A DNA stretch of 64,000 nucleotides. It comes from Saururus chinensis (taxonomy: Eukaryota > Streptophyta > Magnoliopsida > Piperales > Saururaceae). A program made the position numbers and the translations under genes. Numbering within the stretch: the stretch's first letter is position 1; every line of letters begins with the position of its first letter. The notes under the pieces were generated by a model that saw only the letters and a program-made list of their open reading frames with translations, made no database searches and was not told where the DNA came from. The DNA lies in NCBI GenBank assembly GCA_035235625.1, contig CP141143.1, forward strand, positions 7,174,501-7,238,500, written 5' to 3'. Below are positions 49,201 to 61,760 of this stretch, one piece after another.

Positions 49201-50991
49201 CTATCCAATTATCTTACTAGCTGATTTTTTTGTTCAGTTCCTTTGGTTTATTCTTTTTGTTAATTGATATGTTCTGTGTACTTTATTTAGTACCTTTGAA
49301 ATCCTTCTTAAATGTACTGTAAATACTTCTGTTTTAGATGGAGATGCGTGATCTGTTGAATGGTGCACCAAATGAGCTACCTAAGCCAAAATTATCTGTA
49401 AATGAAGCCAGTGATGCAGATCCCATACAGTCTCCTCTTGGTGGCACAACAGTAAGGCCTGCAGCTATATATTTGACAGTATTGTGTTATATTTGAGCCA
49501 TGAAGATCCGTATGTCAACCAGTTACTTTGCAGGATGTTTTTGATCTGCCTTTCCATATGGCTAGAAATCAAATAGAAGAAAGCCTGCGGACGAAAATGG
49601 CTTCGATAAAGGTATTTTTTTCTTATGTGAGTATTAAAACATGAGCTAAGTTTAGAAAATAACTTACTGTGAAAATTTTTCATCAGGCTTAATAATTATC
49701 ATTATAATAATCACTGTTATGTTTGTGGCTATCGCTGCCTTTATTATTATCATTCCTGTTGTTATATTATAGCACTTACTCTTTGTCTCCTGCTATAAAG
49801 GAGCGGATGGTCCAACTTCAAGATGCACAAAAAGGAGCAGATGTCACTTCTGAGGCAACTGAGAGAGAGCTAGAGCTTGAAGCTCAACTTGTTGAAGCTC
49901 GAAGTATTATCCAAGAGCAGGTTCAGTAGTTTCATTATTATTCCATTTGACTTTGTCAATGAGACTGTAATTAGAGACTATTCATGCAACTAGATAGATT
50001 CTTAAAATTTCTCTGGCTTTCTTGCCATTGGATTTTCAGTCAAAGTAATCACCGCATATTCTAATCAAAATTTCAGGAAAAAAAATCTACATCATAATCA
50101 ACTAGGACCTTGAAGATTAAGACATTGAATTATTATTTTTAATAAATAAAAGTAAATGTCAGGTAATTGTAAAATGGCTAAGATGGACATTGAGCTACGC
50201 TTTTGCCTCTCTGTGACATTCTTCAGATGCAACTATAGAACCATTGCTTTACCACCATCAAGCATACACTTTTGAGTGCTGTGGCAGTGTCTTCATTGTG
50301 TGCAATTGGAACTTTACAATGTGCTGGACGGCATGTCAAGAGATTTTATACAGTAGATGTGCAATAAGACAATCAAGCATACATCCATTATGATTTTCAT
50401 GGTTAAACTACCTATATTTTAGTTTGTTTGTGCCTCTTATAGGAATTCGAGGGGCCACATGAGTGACCAATTGTTGTGATCCATATTTTCACATTAACCT
50501 TCGTTTTTTTTTAATATAGATTTTCATATTAACCTTACGTTGCCATTTTGGAGATCTTAATATCTATCTTTCCTCCTCATAGTTTCATTCTCTTGCAGGC
50601 TTCTATTATGTCTAAACATCTTGCCAAGTCGGAGAAGCCTAGGTAACATTTTCCCTTTGTGTTTCTACGTGTGTGTGCGTGTGTGCGCCTGTGTGTGTGT
50701 GTGTGTGCGTGCTTGTGCATGCACATGTGGGAACTGGTATGTATATTTGCATTATTAACACTTCAATAACCATTTTTTAGGAGAGTAAATGGCCATCTAG
50801 GTGATGAACGGGACTCATCATTTCATGAGCAGATAAGGTTTTTGCCTCTGATTTGTGATTTTGTCTTTATAATTAAGAAAATAACAATTTTTTTCTCAAG
50901 GTTCAAATCAACCAAAGATACATCAATATTTGTTGTTTGTTGCTAATTCATTTATCATTTTGTGTACAGCAAGTTTAAACTCTCAGATTGA
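46278..50991 (+). CDS. MSD1: Msd1/SSX2IP-like (ADIP family) coiled-coil microtubule protein
   Basis: Sixteen exons: 46,278-46,310; 46,438-46,466; 46,605-46,716; 46,812-46,909; 47,088-47,184; 47,271-47,360; 47,772-47,834; 47,912-47,986; 48,062-48,127; 48,210-48,287; 49,338-49,451; 49,534-49,611; 49,801-49,920; 50,599-50,642; 50,781-50,837; 50,970-50,991. All are GT-AG and the phases join to 391 residues. Order: MSATDLNFGLL; the conserved TFANVDNLDHCTKYLNQTL globular start; RTCNCIYALLQQRQRDIEFR; then a long coiled coil (SDISRLEAKIARLESQ, FKAQIEKLQQERDEFQKM); GRQRGTWNGKKADNDF; then a weaker C-terminal coil ending SKFKLSD. It matches Arabidopsis At5g57410; in that family the protein acts with WDR8 at microtubule nucleation sites. 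Exon 2 is only 29 bp. Confidence 0.92.
48630..48664. repeat. 13-bp perfect stem in MSD1-like intron 10
   Basis: CCCATTTGCCTTT, a 9-base loop, then AAAGGCAAATGGG. It lies within a 300-bp stretch (48,590-48,910) with further GGGCCTTT / AAAGGCC words, likely an old MITE. The intron is about 1.05 kb, the largest of the gene. Confidence 0.75.
50669..50711. repeat. (GT)n microsatellite, imperfect
   Basis: Interrupted GT repeat with CG changes, in intron 14 of the MSD1-like gene. Confidence 0.9.
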
Positions 50992-53597
50992 CTGCCAGTT
51001 TTAATGTGAGACTTGAGCAGCTATAGATGGTTCTCCGGAACTGGTCAAAGGATCCGCCAATGTCAACCATGCTGACAGATATTCAGAACACGTTTTAACT
51101 TTTGTAAATATTTTACCGTGATATGCACAAAATATTATGGGACAAAAGCCAAAGGAGCCGAGGATTATGACCGATGGTATCAATATGATCACTTTTTCGA
51201 TCCTATATATTTTACATGTCAGAACTGTCTATTGTATTAAATGTGCTTCAATGTCTAGTTCTAATTTATTGTTAAAGCAATTTGTGATAGTACAGTTAAA
51301 TGTAAAAAAATTAGTAATTTGTAGGATTTTCTTTCAGGAAGTTAAATTCCTATTCCACTTCTTATTCTATAAGCCTTACACCTTACACCACTTATGATTG
51401 TATTGGGAAAAGTGAATCTTATATTGTTAGGTGTGACTCACTTTTGTTATCTAATCAAAGGTGGTGTAAAGTAAATTGTGTAGAGAAAATAAAGCATAAA
51501 TTTTTTTTTTTTTTCAAAAGGGTAACCTATCCATGTTCTAATATGCAATGAAGAGACTGGTGCCTAAAAGTTTTGAATAATTTTTTTTCAAAAAAAAATC
51601 TAAAATTGGTTATTAACTTGCGTCCGAGTGTCAGAAACACCGTTTGCATCTACAAAAGAAAAAAAAAACACCACTCTTTTAGTTTTCAGCCTTTTCTGAA
51701 AGACCGCTCTCAGCGAAGTTCTTTTTTGACGATGAGCTATGGTGCAGTGGAGGCAGCCCCAACCGGAGAAATTTGTCTCAAGGAAATGTTGATTAACAAT
51801 CTTTCTGCTAGGCTACCCTCTTTCATTGACAAGAGCTCCAACTGAGCAACATCTACCCTCCTACACTTGGCCATGTTACCGGTAACGTCGTTTGGTATAG
51901 ATAATCTGTATACTAGCAATATTTTTGGCAATCCAGCAAGTTTCTCTTTCATGCTGAAGGATAAGCCCTAGTTCTATTAGTGGAATTTTTTATCCGGTAG
52001 TCATCGGCTGCTAGTCCATCGCGTCAGCCAGATGCACTAGGGACACAGGGAAGTGATATTTGGGCATTTTGAGATGAAGATGAAATGATTGATATGAATT
52101 TCTATGTCAAGCCAAAATGAAAGGATGGATGAATTCGAGTGTGAGTGTTGAGGCGTGGGCCCTAACTCCTTACTACGAGAGACAGAATGATTCTTCTCTT
52201 TATTGATCCTCAGTTAGCGTCGGACATGGAACCGTGGAGCAACTTGTCATGCCACGTGCTCCGAAGAGTAGATCACACTTTGAATCTTCCAAACGCTGGG
52301 CTAATTTCGATATTTTGCTCAATTAAAAGGAGAATTGCTGGGATGGCCAAGACGTAGCAGAGGTTTAGGTTTGAACTCCAGCTAGCTTTATTGGAGAAGA
52401 GTTTTGTATGTTTCTTCAGCGTGATGCATATTAGCACTAATATTAATAATAATATATACTAATGCACTATTAATCTAATTGATAAAGGGGTCCCTTATGT
52501 TTCTTATGAGGCTCATTGTTAGAGGAGAGTATTTTACAGATGAAGTTTGATTGTGTGACCTTTTTACCTTACACTTCATCTAATTTGATCTAAAAATAGC
52601 CAATATTCCAATAATGACAATTACCTCTAAAATTTAAGCGTAATTTTCTTTCTGGAACCATTATATACATTTTTACTTGAAAATGTAAACGCTTCGTATA
52701 TAATTTATGCTTTCAGGATACAAAGAACGTGCTAATTTCAAGAATGTGAGGTAGGGTTGCCGGGAGTGAGATTGCGTGACAAATCTAAATCGGATCCAAA
52801 TGATTTTTAACTTCTCTGATAAAATAATTACGCGAAGTTTAAAGCCAGCCACCTTATAAATATGTATTTTTCGTACATATAATACCCGATTGGATCACCA
52901 GACGAAACGTTGCAGTTTCTCTTGAAAAAGACAAATCTCGCGGTCCATTCAACTTGGTCTTTAGACAAAAACATCATACCGATATGGCAACCGTATGATT
53001 GGCTCACAATTTTTGGACGGCCACCGAAAAAGTGTGTCTAGAGTGACCAGATTTAGTTGCTAACGCTGGGAGGCTACCACATCAGAAAGAAACTTTGGAT
53101 AGGTTCCATGTTCTCCCTTTCCACATGTCAATGTGGTCATTCAAAGTTGTCAGTTTTCACCCAAAAACATCCTGAGGACTATATGCTTATGCTCAGCATT
53201 TCTTAATTAAGATCATAATATTATTAGGGAGAGGATCTTCTAAGCTCTTTCTAGGTAAAATGAAAGCCAAGTCAATCTTATAGGTCCGGCAAAGGCAAGC
53301 CGCCCGGCACAGAACCCAAATGCATGTCAAAGCAAAGTGTCCGAAGAAGAGAAGATGCAGTTGCGTACATCACAGCAGAGCCGGTTTCACCTCCTCCACC
53401 GGATCCTGCACCCCGCAACCCCCTCCCCCTCATCATCCTCCGGCAGACGCGGCCTACGCCCATCTATTCCTCCCTCTATATATTCAAGAGCAAAATTCCT
53501 CTTCGTCACCACCAAACTCACACCACCTTACGGGAACAGATAAAGACACCAAGTTCAGATCAATCAATCAACCCATTCTTCAACTCCTACTGTTGAG
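50992..53597. other. Intergenic, downstream of MSD1-like gene
   Basis: 3' flank of the MSD1-like gene, then AT-rich sequence. A weak MITE relative with GAGTTTTGTATGTTTCTT and ATGAGGCTCATTGTTAG words lies at about 52,390-52,540. The last 200 bp before the DUF688 gene are C-rich, leader-like (CACCTCCTCCACCGGATCC near 53,388). No other gene is recognised. Confidence 0.4.
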
Positions 53598-54212
53598 ATG
53601 AAGGACTCCCACAAAATTGTTTGCAGCAATATGAATGATGCGACTGAGAATGGTCGGTGTGGTGCCTTTTCTCTGCTTGAAGGAGAAGAGCCATTTTTCA
53701 GCAAGATTATCTCTAAGAGACAATTCTCAAGGCTTCTCCTCCCGTAACTATTACCGGGCGGCGGCTAAAGTTCCATTCGAATGGGAGTTACAGCCAGGGA
53801 CGCCGAAGGTCATGATAGAAACTGATCCACTCTCGCCCTTAAGCCCCCCACCGGCCGTGCTCAGCTCGCACTTGGCTCAGGCTCCTAACCTGTGGCATGG
53901 GGCCAAGTCCAACGAGCGTAAGAGGCAGTGGTTCTGGAAGAAGACAGGGAGGAGAAGGCAGAAGAGTAGCCATGAAACCGATGCGCAAAGTGAACTGGTT
54001 TGCTATCGCTTGGGAGGGTGGATAGCTCTGAGTTATCGGGCTCTGGAAGGGATTCGATGTCATCACCGCGTTACTCAGTTTCATCGTCGTCTTCCTCATT
54101 CCGTTGTTCTTCGCCAGTATCTATGTGTAAGGAGTTTGAAGGACTGGCTTGGTTTTTCAGTTGCACGCCTCGGCACGTTAGACGCTTCATGGCATGCATC
54201 AGTCGCTTCTGA
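53598..54212 (+). pseudogene. DUF688 family gene, interrupted by two frame changes
   Basis: Starts MKDSHKIVCSNMN at 53,598, with the typical SLLEGEEPFFSK of DUF688 proteins, and runs in frame 1 to a stop at 53,745-53,747. The family's core, YYRAAAKVPFEWELQPGTPK, then appears in the next frame (about 53,740-53,995). The C-terminal part (SLGRVDSSELSGSGRDSM, then SSSSSSFRCSSPVSM, ending FMACISRF) is back in the first frame until the TGA at 54,210-54,212. No intron can bridge either change because the core itself lies between them. So the gene carries two compensating indels or two sequence errors. Total span about 204 codons, in the size range of short DUF688 proteins, whose function is unknown. 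Confidence 0.75.
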
Positions 54213-55185
54213 AATCTGTAAGTGAAGAGGATGATTATAAATTAATTTATTTTTTTACTCCAGTAAAAGAGTTTCTTAAAAGTGCATATGGATCTCATGT
54301 GATGTTCACTTTCTCAGATAGACTCGTCAATTTGGCCGTAGTACGTTAAGACTTTTGTTCATATTCCGGTTTCATTTCGGTCAACGTATAATTTTAGAAT
54401 AATACTATACAGACTCCATTTTTTTTATATTTTATCTAACTTTACAATTTTTTATTAAAATCCCATATCCTCATTTTTACCTTACTTTTTTTCCCATTTC
54501 ATTTTTAATCTAGATCCGACCCCAACTAGATTTTGCCACAGCCAACAGCCAAAGCGGCCATATTTGGCTGCAGTGGCCGCGTCTGCTTTGGCTACTGGCT
54601 GTGGCCACTTTGGTGGCCAGATTGGGTAGCCGGATCCGGCGAGCCGCGACCAAATCTAGCAAGCCACGGCCAAATTTAGCTACTGCCGGCTTATGCACAT
54701 AGTTAGTGTGTTGTTGTACCAGGTGAACGGTTCCAGAGACGTCGTCAGAGGAGAAGGGGAAGACGGCGGGGGGGTCTATGAATGTTGCCGGAGTTGGTGT
54801 CGGATCCGTCATTGGAGGAGAAGAGAAAAGGGGTGTTGTTTATATATTGGGGGAAGTACAAGTAAAAAGGATGGGGGAGATAGGGGGAAACAAGTAAGAA
54901 AAAAATACAACTTTTCTTTTTTTGTTTGGCATATATAAAGAAAAAAAGGGGGTTTAAATAGTCACGTTTATAATTTTAATATAAAATTTTGTACCCACTT
55001 ACAACCACAATATATTATTAATGGACATATAGAAGGTAAAACCCTGGAAACTGTTTTTGGTGATGGAGGAGCTTTTAATTATTAGTCACCTTGGTCATAA
55101 AAATTACACATTAGGCAAATTTAATTAAAATTAAAAAATAACTTTTTTTGTGTTTTTTTATCATAAAGAGTGGTAGATAAATTGG
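54213..55185. other. Intergenic before the Ty3 relic
   Basis: AT-rich, with one GC-rich island (54,520-54,800) holding the hairpin at 54,535 and repeated CGGCCAAAT(C/T)TAGC words. No gene is recognised. Confidence 0.4.
54535..54605. repeat. Long imperfect hairpin
   Basis: Left arm GCCACAGCCAACAGCCAAAGC, split here as GCCACAGCCAACAG + CCAAAGC, pairs with the right arm GCTTTGGCTA + CTGGCTGTGGC at 19 of 21 positions. The 29-bp loop has an inner GGCCA/TGGCC pair. It is the size of a plant small-RNA precursor, but TGGC-rich low complexity could also explain it. Confidence 0.6.
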
Positions 55186-58100
55186 TGTTATGGGCTGATG
55201 GACTGAGATTTCTGTTTATACAGTGAGCCTTATGATAGGTTCTTGTACCCCTTTATTTTTTTTACAATTAGAAATAGTTCTTTGAAAAAGATTTTGATGT
55301 CTCTTCTAAGGGGTGTCCTTTTACATGGTTATACATAAATATATAGCATGTGTATATTTTGCATAACAATTTTTATATTTTTTCTAGAAAATCTCTAGTC
55401 AACTCTTCCACAAAAGCCTCAAAGAGAAAATAAGAGAATTCTTCACTTTTGTTGTGTGTGAATTTTACAAGATTATAATTAATTTGAAACGAGAATTTAC
55501 TTGGGAACCTTCAACAATTTGATTTATCAAATGAGACAAATATTCTCTTAAAAAGTTGTACTCTACAGATTCAGAGCTTCCATTTGTATGCTTTACTTGC
55601 AAATTCATATTATTCTAATGTGAAACATATAACAACAATAACCGTTTGGTGTATTCATTATAGCATTAATCGAAGAAAGACTTAGGAAATTGATAGTATA
55701 ACAATTCTAACACATTAAATTATGTGAGGGATTGAGATAATGACCATGTACAAAAGAAATTGACAAATATAAGTGATGCAGAAAGTAGTAAAGGTGATGT
55801 AGGGAGATATTTTGTCAAATGTGAAGAAGTAGCAGGAGCTAATGAGATATAAACTCAAATACCCTCGGACATCACTAAAATACAAGAGCATAAGAGTCAT
55901 TTGACAATGTTGTTTTATCCATTACTTATCAATGGTGATTCTTCTAACTAAGAGGAATGGAAGCTTATGCTCCTGCCAAAAAATGTTCTGACAGAGAAAC
56001 ATCGTAGACGTCAACTGTAAATACCTCAACTCAAGAGGGAAAAGAGGATTCTAGCATTTGAATTTTGAAATGACTCCATCAATTTTAGATCTGGGAAGGA
56101 TTCCTCGATATATGTTCTAAATGTGGATTCAGTTGTCACTTTGGATTCAGAATGTGTTCTTCTCTTGTGGATTCAAGAGGCTAAGTTTGTTTGTTTGATT
56201 ATGGAAAGTTTGGCTTTAAATCCTATGCTGGCAGTAGAGCAATCAGCTGAAGCTGAACATAACCGACTAGCTGAACAGAGACCAAACATATTTTGGCCAG
56301 CTGATCATAGACCATTTGAACGAAGAGTAGAGCAACACCAAAATGATAATTATTTTCATGTTGCTCAAGTCAGTATGGAAGGTCCATTATGACAGGAGGA
56401 ATCATTTCCAACAAGCCACAAATTTTTGTCCCAAAATGGAATTAACTACTTTGATGGACAACTTCATATCGAAGACTTCCTAATGTGGCTAACTGAAGTA
56501 GAAAGGTACTTTGAAAGTATAGAAGTACCAGAGAAAAAATAAGTTAAAATTGTGGCATATAAGCTAAAAGGGGGAGCTTTAGCATGGTGAGATCAGTTAC
56601 ATCAGTATAGGTCTAGACTTGGAAAACCGCCAATTAAATCTTGGAAGAAAATGAAGCAAATGTTGAGGTCTAAGTATTTACCAACACATTATGAGCAAAT
56701 TCTATTACTACAATACCAAAACTGCAAGTAGGGTTCTCAATCTATTAGGACGTATGCTCACAAATTTCATAGACTCGTTGTTTGAGACATATGCTTAGCA
56801 GGTTGCTAGGTTTGTGGAGGGCTTGAAGTGAAATCATAACCAAAAATGTCATATTGTAGCTAGGATTTTCACTATTTGTCACACAACAGATGGCCACCAG
56901 AGTGAAAATGTAGCTTGAGCAGCAAGGAGGGAGGGCTCCAATTCAAAACAGAATACTTTTGTAACCAGTGGTGCAAAGGGACAAGGTTAAACTGAAATCA
57001 TAATGCAAAAGTATAGAAAAATTGAAGCCAGTGGCAACCAACAAAAGGCACCAACAGTTCAGAGCACACTACTAGGAATAATCCTTATGCTCCACCTCGA
57101 CCTATTATTTGTTATAGATGTCGGCAACCTGGTCATATTTCCAATCAACTCCCACAACGACATGTACATCTCACTACTACTCAAAATGTAGAAATTGAAA
57201 ACGTTGGTGTTGAGAAAGAGATTACTAAAAAATAGTCAAATATAGAGGAAGTTGAGGAAGATATAGGTTTATATTGTGAATATCATCCTTTGAATCCAAT
57301 TGTGAGAAGGATGTTTTTAACTCCAAACCACAACAAAGAAACCCAATGACCTAGTATATTTTAGACTCGAGGAACTGTCAACCAGAAAGCATGCACAATT
57401 ATTATTGACAATTGTAGCAGTGAAAATATTGTTGCAAAAATTCTAGTGGAAAATCTCAATTTGCAGACTCAAATACATCTGGCACTCAATGCAGTTGGTT
57501 GGATTTGAGAAATATGGGAAAAAGTCAATGAAAGATGTATTATTCTTTTTTCAATGGGAAAATCTTATAAAGCTCACATTCTTTGTGATGTAGTTGACAT
57601 GTGAGCTTGTCATTTACTACTAGGAAAGTCATGGCAATTTAATGTCAAAACTTAGCATAACAACAACCAGAACACTTACACTTTTCTACATGATGAAGTC
57701 ACTATTAATAATTTTTTGCTTCCTAGTCAAAATGATGTGCCAACTATGAAGACTATCAAGGAAAAATAGTCAACTTCAGTGATTCCCAACCTTAGGATAG
57801 AACTAAAAGAGGCCAAGGAGGTAATGTTACTAGTGACCAAATTAAGAATAATTAAAGGGGTAAATGTTCATGCAAAAGTGCAACAAATATTGGATCAATT
57901 TAAACACATCATGCCCTTAGAAGTGCCTAATGTGTTGTCGCTCATGCGAAGTGTCCAGCATCATATTGACTTCATCCCTGGTTTTAGTCTTCCCAACTTG
58001 CCCCATTATAGAATGAATCCAAAAGAGCAGAAGATCCTCCAAGAACAAGTTGAAATATGAAAAGTAGGTATCACCAAATCAAGATAACGCTACGAAATGA

Positions 58101-58773
58101 GTGGAAAATAGCTTTTAAAACGAAGGGCAGGCTATATGAATGGTTGGTTATACCCTTTAACTAGTCTAATGCTCCAAGTACTTTTATGAGGCTCATAAAC
58201 TTAATTCTCAAACTATTTATTAGAAGGTTTGTAGTCGTCTACTTCGATGACATCTTGATTTACAGTAGAGGTGAAGAAGATCTCTTCAACTCTTAAAAGA
58301 TGTCCTCACAGCCTTGCAGCGAAACATATTATACATCAATCTCAAGAAGCATGAATTTCTGACTGACAAGCTAATCTTTCTGGGGTATGTGGTTAGCTTT
58401 GCAAGAATTTCAGTAGATGAAGAAAAACTGAAGGTAATTAGAGGATGGATAACACGGAAATTAGTCTTTGAGGTGCATAGCTTTCATGGTTTAGCAACAT
58501 TTTACACACAGTTTATAAGAAACTTTAGCTCCCTTGCAACTCCCATTACCGAGTAACTTAAAAAAGAAAATTTCGATTGGACTCCTAAAGCTGCCAATAT
58601 TTTTGATTTGCTAAAAGATAAACTTGTAGCAGCACCAATTCTTGCATTTGTAAGATTTGAAAAATTATTCGAAGTGTCTCTCATGCTTCAAGTGTAGGTG
58701 TGGGAGCTATTCTTTCTCAAGAAGAGCGGGCCATATCTTTTTATAGTAAAAACTAATTGAGCATGACAAAAAT
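55186..58773 (+). mobile_element. Ty3-type LTR retrotransposon relic (fossil)
   Basis: Parts in order: a probable 5' LTR at 55,186-55,567 (TGTTATGGGC...CTCTACA); a primer-site-like ATTCAGAGCTT just after it; gag ([16 protein letters not shown] at about 56,450, YKLKGGALAW, YEQILLLQYQN); a zinc knuckle (CYRCRQPGHIS at about 57,110); a protease-like part; and reverse transcriptase ([27 protein letters not shown]-like words at 58,230-58,265, then LIFLGYVVS) with an RNase H start near 58,690. It is broken, with many breaks, and is cut at 58,774 by another LTR. The gag style suggests a chromovirus. It is old. Confidence 0.85.
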
Positions 58774-58974
58774 TGTCACGCCTTGGCAATGCCCGACCCG
58801 AGCCGAACCCGGTCCAATGGCGGGTCAAGCGCGCGGGGGCGATGAAGGGAAAATTGAGAAATGATCTAGCGGAAGACTTAACCCTAACCACGGGCGATTA
58901 ACAGAATTACGGAGTATGCACAATCCTTTGAGCAAGAGTAAATAAGAAAGAAAGAAAGAGTGTTTGTAAGGACC
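58774..58974 (+). mobile_element. LTR fragment inserted in the Ty3 relic (fossil)
   Basis: Begins TGTCACGCCTTGGCAATGCC, a common plant LTR start, and continues with GC-rich sequence (GACCCGAGCCGAACCCGGTC). It cuts the RNase H part of the Ty3 relic and is itself cut at 58,975 by the giant inverted-repeat element. An AAGA simple repeat lies at its end (58,945-58,968). The rest should lie beyond the window. Confidence 0.55.
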
Positions 58975-59387
58975 CTCATTTTTAAACTGGTTTTGGTTTT
59001 CTTTAATTATGGATTACCGTGAGGTTTACGTGTTTTCTGATCTTATTCAGTGATTTCATAAAATAAATAGTGTTTGTGATGGTTTTAACCAAAATTAACA
59101 TCAATATTAGTGGTTTTAAGTGATTTTAAACCAAATGTGAATTTTTAGGATTTTTTGGAATTTTTACTATTTTCCCAAAAATTAGGGTTTTGGCGGGACC
59201 CCTGTGGGCCCCACCGTCAAAAATTTTATTTTTATGTTAAATGAACCTAGACATATACTTAAGGTCATACAAAAATTTTTATAATTTTTTTAGGCTTAAT
59301 CAGTGTTTAAATTTACAAAATACCCACTTTTAGCCTACTTTTCATATTTACACCCCAAAACTTACCTATGCATACCCCAACCCTTAC

Positions 59388-59395
59388 TATAAAAG
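59388..59395 (+). promoter_or_regulatory. TATA-like box, left arm
   Basis: TATAAAAG in ACCCTTACTATAAAAGGGC, about 410 bp from the element edge, at the place expected for an LTR promoter. It points toward the centre of the inverted repeat. Confidence 0.6.
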
Positions 59396-60059
59396 GGCAA
59401 ACCTGAGCCATTTCCATTTTTGGGAATAGGCTAAGAAAGGAGGGCTGGCCTAATCCCCACTTAGGCCCGAATTAGAAGCCGACTAAGGTAAGCTTACTCT
59501 AATTAAGCACTAATCCATGGCTTTTCTCTTAATTTCTTCCAAATCTACCATTTTCCCCTTGATTCAATTCGTTTTTGACCATCAAAAGCTACTGATTTGT
59601 GTTTTACTACAAACCCTAACATTCAAAATTCGATTTTTACTACCAACAAGCCCTAGATCTAAGGTTTAATTAGGGATTTCTTGGGTAAATCGATTTCCAT
59701 TAGAGTTTAATTCAAACTCATTGTGTTTTCAAGGATTTCAAGAAGGGTGACTCTTCAAGCCGAGCTAAATCAAGTGCTGAGGTAATGGGTCTTCAAAATC
59801 TCTGTTTATCCATGGTAAACTCTCCATTTTTGGCTTATTTTGAAATGGTTTGCTTGATTTAGTGTGTTAATGGTAAGATTAGAAAATGGAATTATTTAAT
59901 CCTGATTTCTTAGGGTTTTTCATTATTATGGTTTGGTTTGATATTCTGGAAGTCAAGGAGGATTTTTGATGATGATTAGGGTGTTAGATGTGGATTTAAA
60001 GTGTTATCTATGGTGTTTCGGTTTAGATTTGCGAAAGGAAGAAGATGATTGTTCTGCCG

Positions 60060-60195
60060 TGTTGGCGATCGATCGACCTTGCAGGGCGATCGATCGGCTT
60101 TGCAGGGCGATCGATCGGCTGAACTGTAAATTTCAAATTTTTGCATGTAACCGATCGAACGGCCTGAAGGGCGATCAATCGGCTACACCGAAAAT
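60060..60195. repeat. CGATCGATCGGC cluster in the left arm
   Basis: Three tandem units of about 21 bp containing GCAGGGCGATCGATCGGCT, plus related single units (CCGATCGAACGGCC, GCGATCAATCGGC). The right arm carries only scattered GTTCGATCG forms at about 62,990-63,110, so the block changed in copy number after the arms separated. Confidence 0.8.
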
Positions 60196-60984
60196 TGTAT
60201 GTTGTGCATATGATGTCTATTTTGATGATTTTACTTTAGCTTGCCAATTTTATATAAATGTGGAGTATTTTAAGCTATGTTAGGCTACTGGAAATGCATG
60301 CTATTGAATTTATGGAGTTGAGACATATGCTTAGAGATGGTGGAATGACTTATGCTTTGTGGCATGATGTTGGAATCGTTATCTTCGAATTATGAATGGT
60401 TGATTCTCTTTGGTTAAGCATATATTTTCAGTAGGACTACAATCATGGTTGGACTGATTTGTCATGATAGATTGTAGTTAGTAGTGTGTGGATGTTGGTG
60501 ATTGCCATGACTCAATGATGAAATGAGTGATGTTATAGGTGTTTAGCCTTTGTGGTTGAGTTTTAAATTTAACTATGATTTCAACGATTCTTCTACTATG
60601 ATTTCTGCTGGAATTCATGTTTAGATAGAAATTCACATGTGTAGTGTGGTAGTGAGTTGATTTTCAAGCATGTTGATATGCATTATGTGAAATGCTTCTA
60701 CTAATTACACACACACATGTGGGGGTTAAATGATGATGTTGAAGCTTGACATTGTGAGTAGGAATGATGCATTAGGGGCTGATGAGCGCATATATCATGG
60801 ATTAGGATTCATGTAAGCTTTGTCCACACATGTACCATGCTGCACGCATCATGAAAATGGATTTCCAAGTGAGGCTTCATCGTGATTAATCGAATTTGAC
60901 CGATTAGATGCAATATGATGAAATTGTGTGCCGGGTTTATCGGTCGTTGATTAATCGCAAGTTGATTGGTCCGAAAGGACATAT

Positions 60985-61055
60985 TTCGATTTGAAGTTCC
61001 TGTGTGGAATGATTTGAAGTTCCTGTGTGGAACGATTTGAAGTTCCTGTGTGGAA
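60985..61055. repeat. 22-bp repeat, three copies in one arm only
   Basis: GATTTGAAGTTCCTGTGTGG plus two bases, three times in a row. The matching place in the right arm (about 62,150-62,180) has one copy. It is a private expansion of the left arm. Confidence 0.85.
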
Positions 61056-61419
61056 CGAGTGCACTCCCTGGGTTGAGTCTTGTTAAATGGGATGATGTGG
61101 GGACGAGTTGTGTACTTGTCTTGCGGATATGTGAGAATATAATTATGTGTGTCATTTGGACCCTGAGAATCTAGTGTGGTATGTCGTATGCACCCCGCTA
61201 CCACGTGTTCTAGGGTTCTCTGTGTGAGAACTCGGGCTCTTCCCTCCGCAGGAGATGTCCCTGGGCGAACACCCCTGCTATAGATTCTCTGTGTGAGAAT
61301 AGGACATCCTTGGCCAAGATCGTCCAGGGCGAGCAGTATTAGGGATTGACAACCCCAATCTTTCTTGAATTCTTGTGTAGAAATTTTGGACCATGACACG
61401 CATACATATCACCTAGAAC

Positions 61420-61760
61420 TGCATCATAGTGCATAATCCACATAATGTCATTAACATCATAACATCCTGCATGAATGTATCTCTAACATACATATTTCAT
61501 CATACGTCACATCATAATTAACCTGCATGCATGTATTTCTAACATACATATTCCCTCATGCATCATATTAAAATCAACTTGCATGGATGTATCTCTAACA
61601 TACATATTCCCACATGTATTATATCAAAATTAACCTGCATGGATGTATCTCTAACATACATATTCTCACATGCATCATATCATAACAACCTACATAGATG
61701 TATTTCTAACATACATATTCCCACATGCATCATATCATAACAACCTCCATGAAGGAGTAA
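61420..61760. repeat. 56-bp tandem repeat at the centre of the inverted repeat
   Basis: About five to six copies of a unit reading CTGCATGGATGTATCTCTAA, then CATACATATTCCCACATG and a CATCATATCA end. It is not part of either arm and would form the loop of a folded transcript. Confidence 0.85.

Noticed and set aside
60001-60070. A conserved MIRVLDVDLKCY-type reading in both arms of the inverted repeat (left arm plus strand, right arm minus strand)
   Set aside because: The arms are about 85-90% identical throughout, so any frame looks conserved. It lies in the leader-like part downstream of the TATA box, with no known domain.
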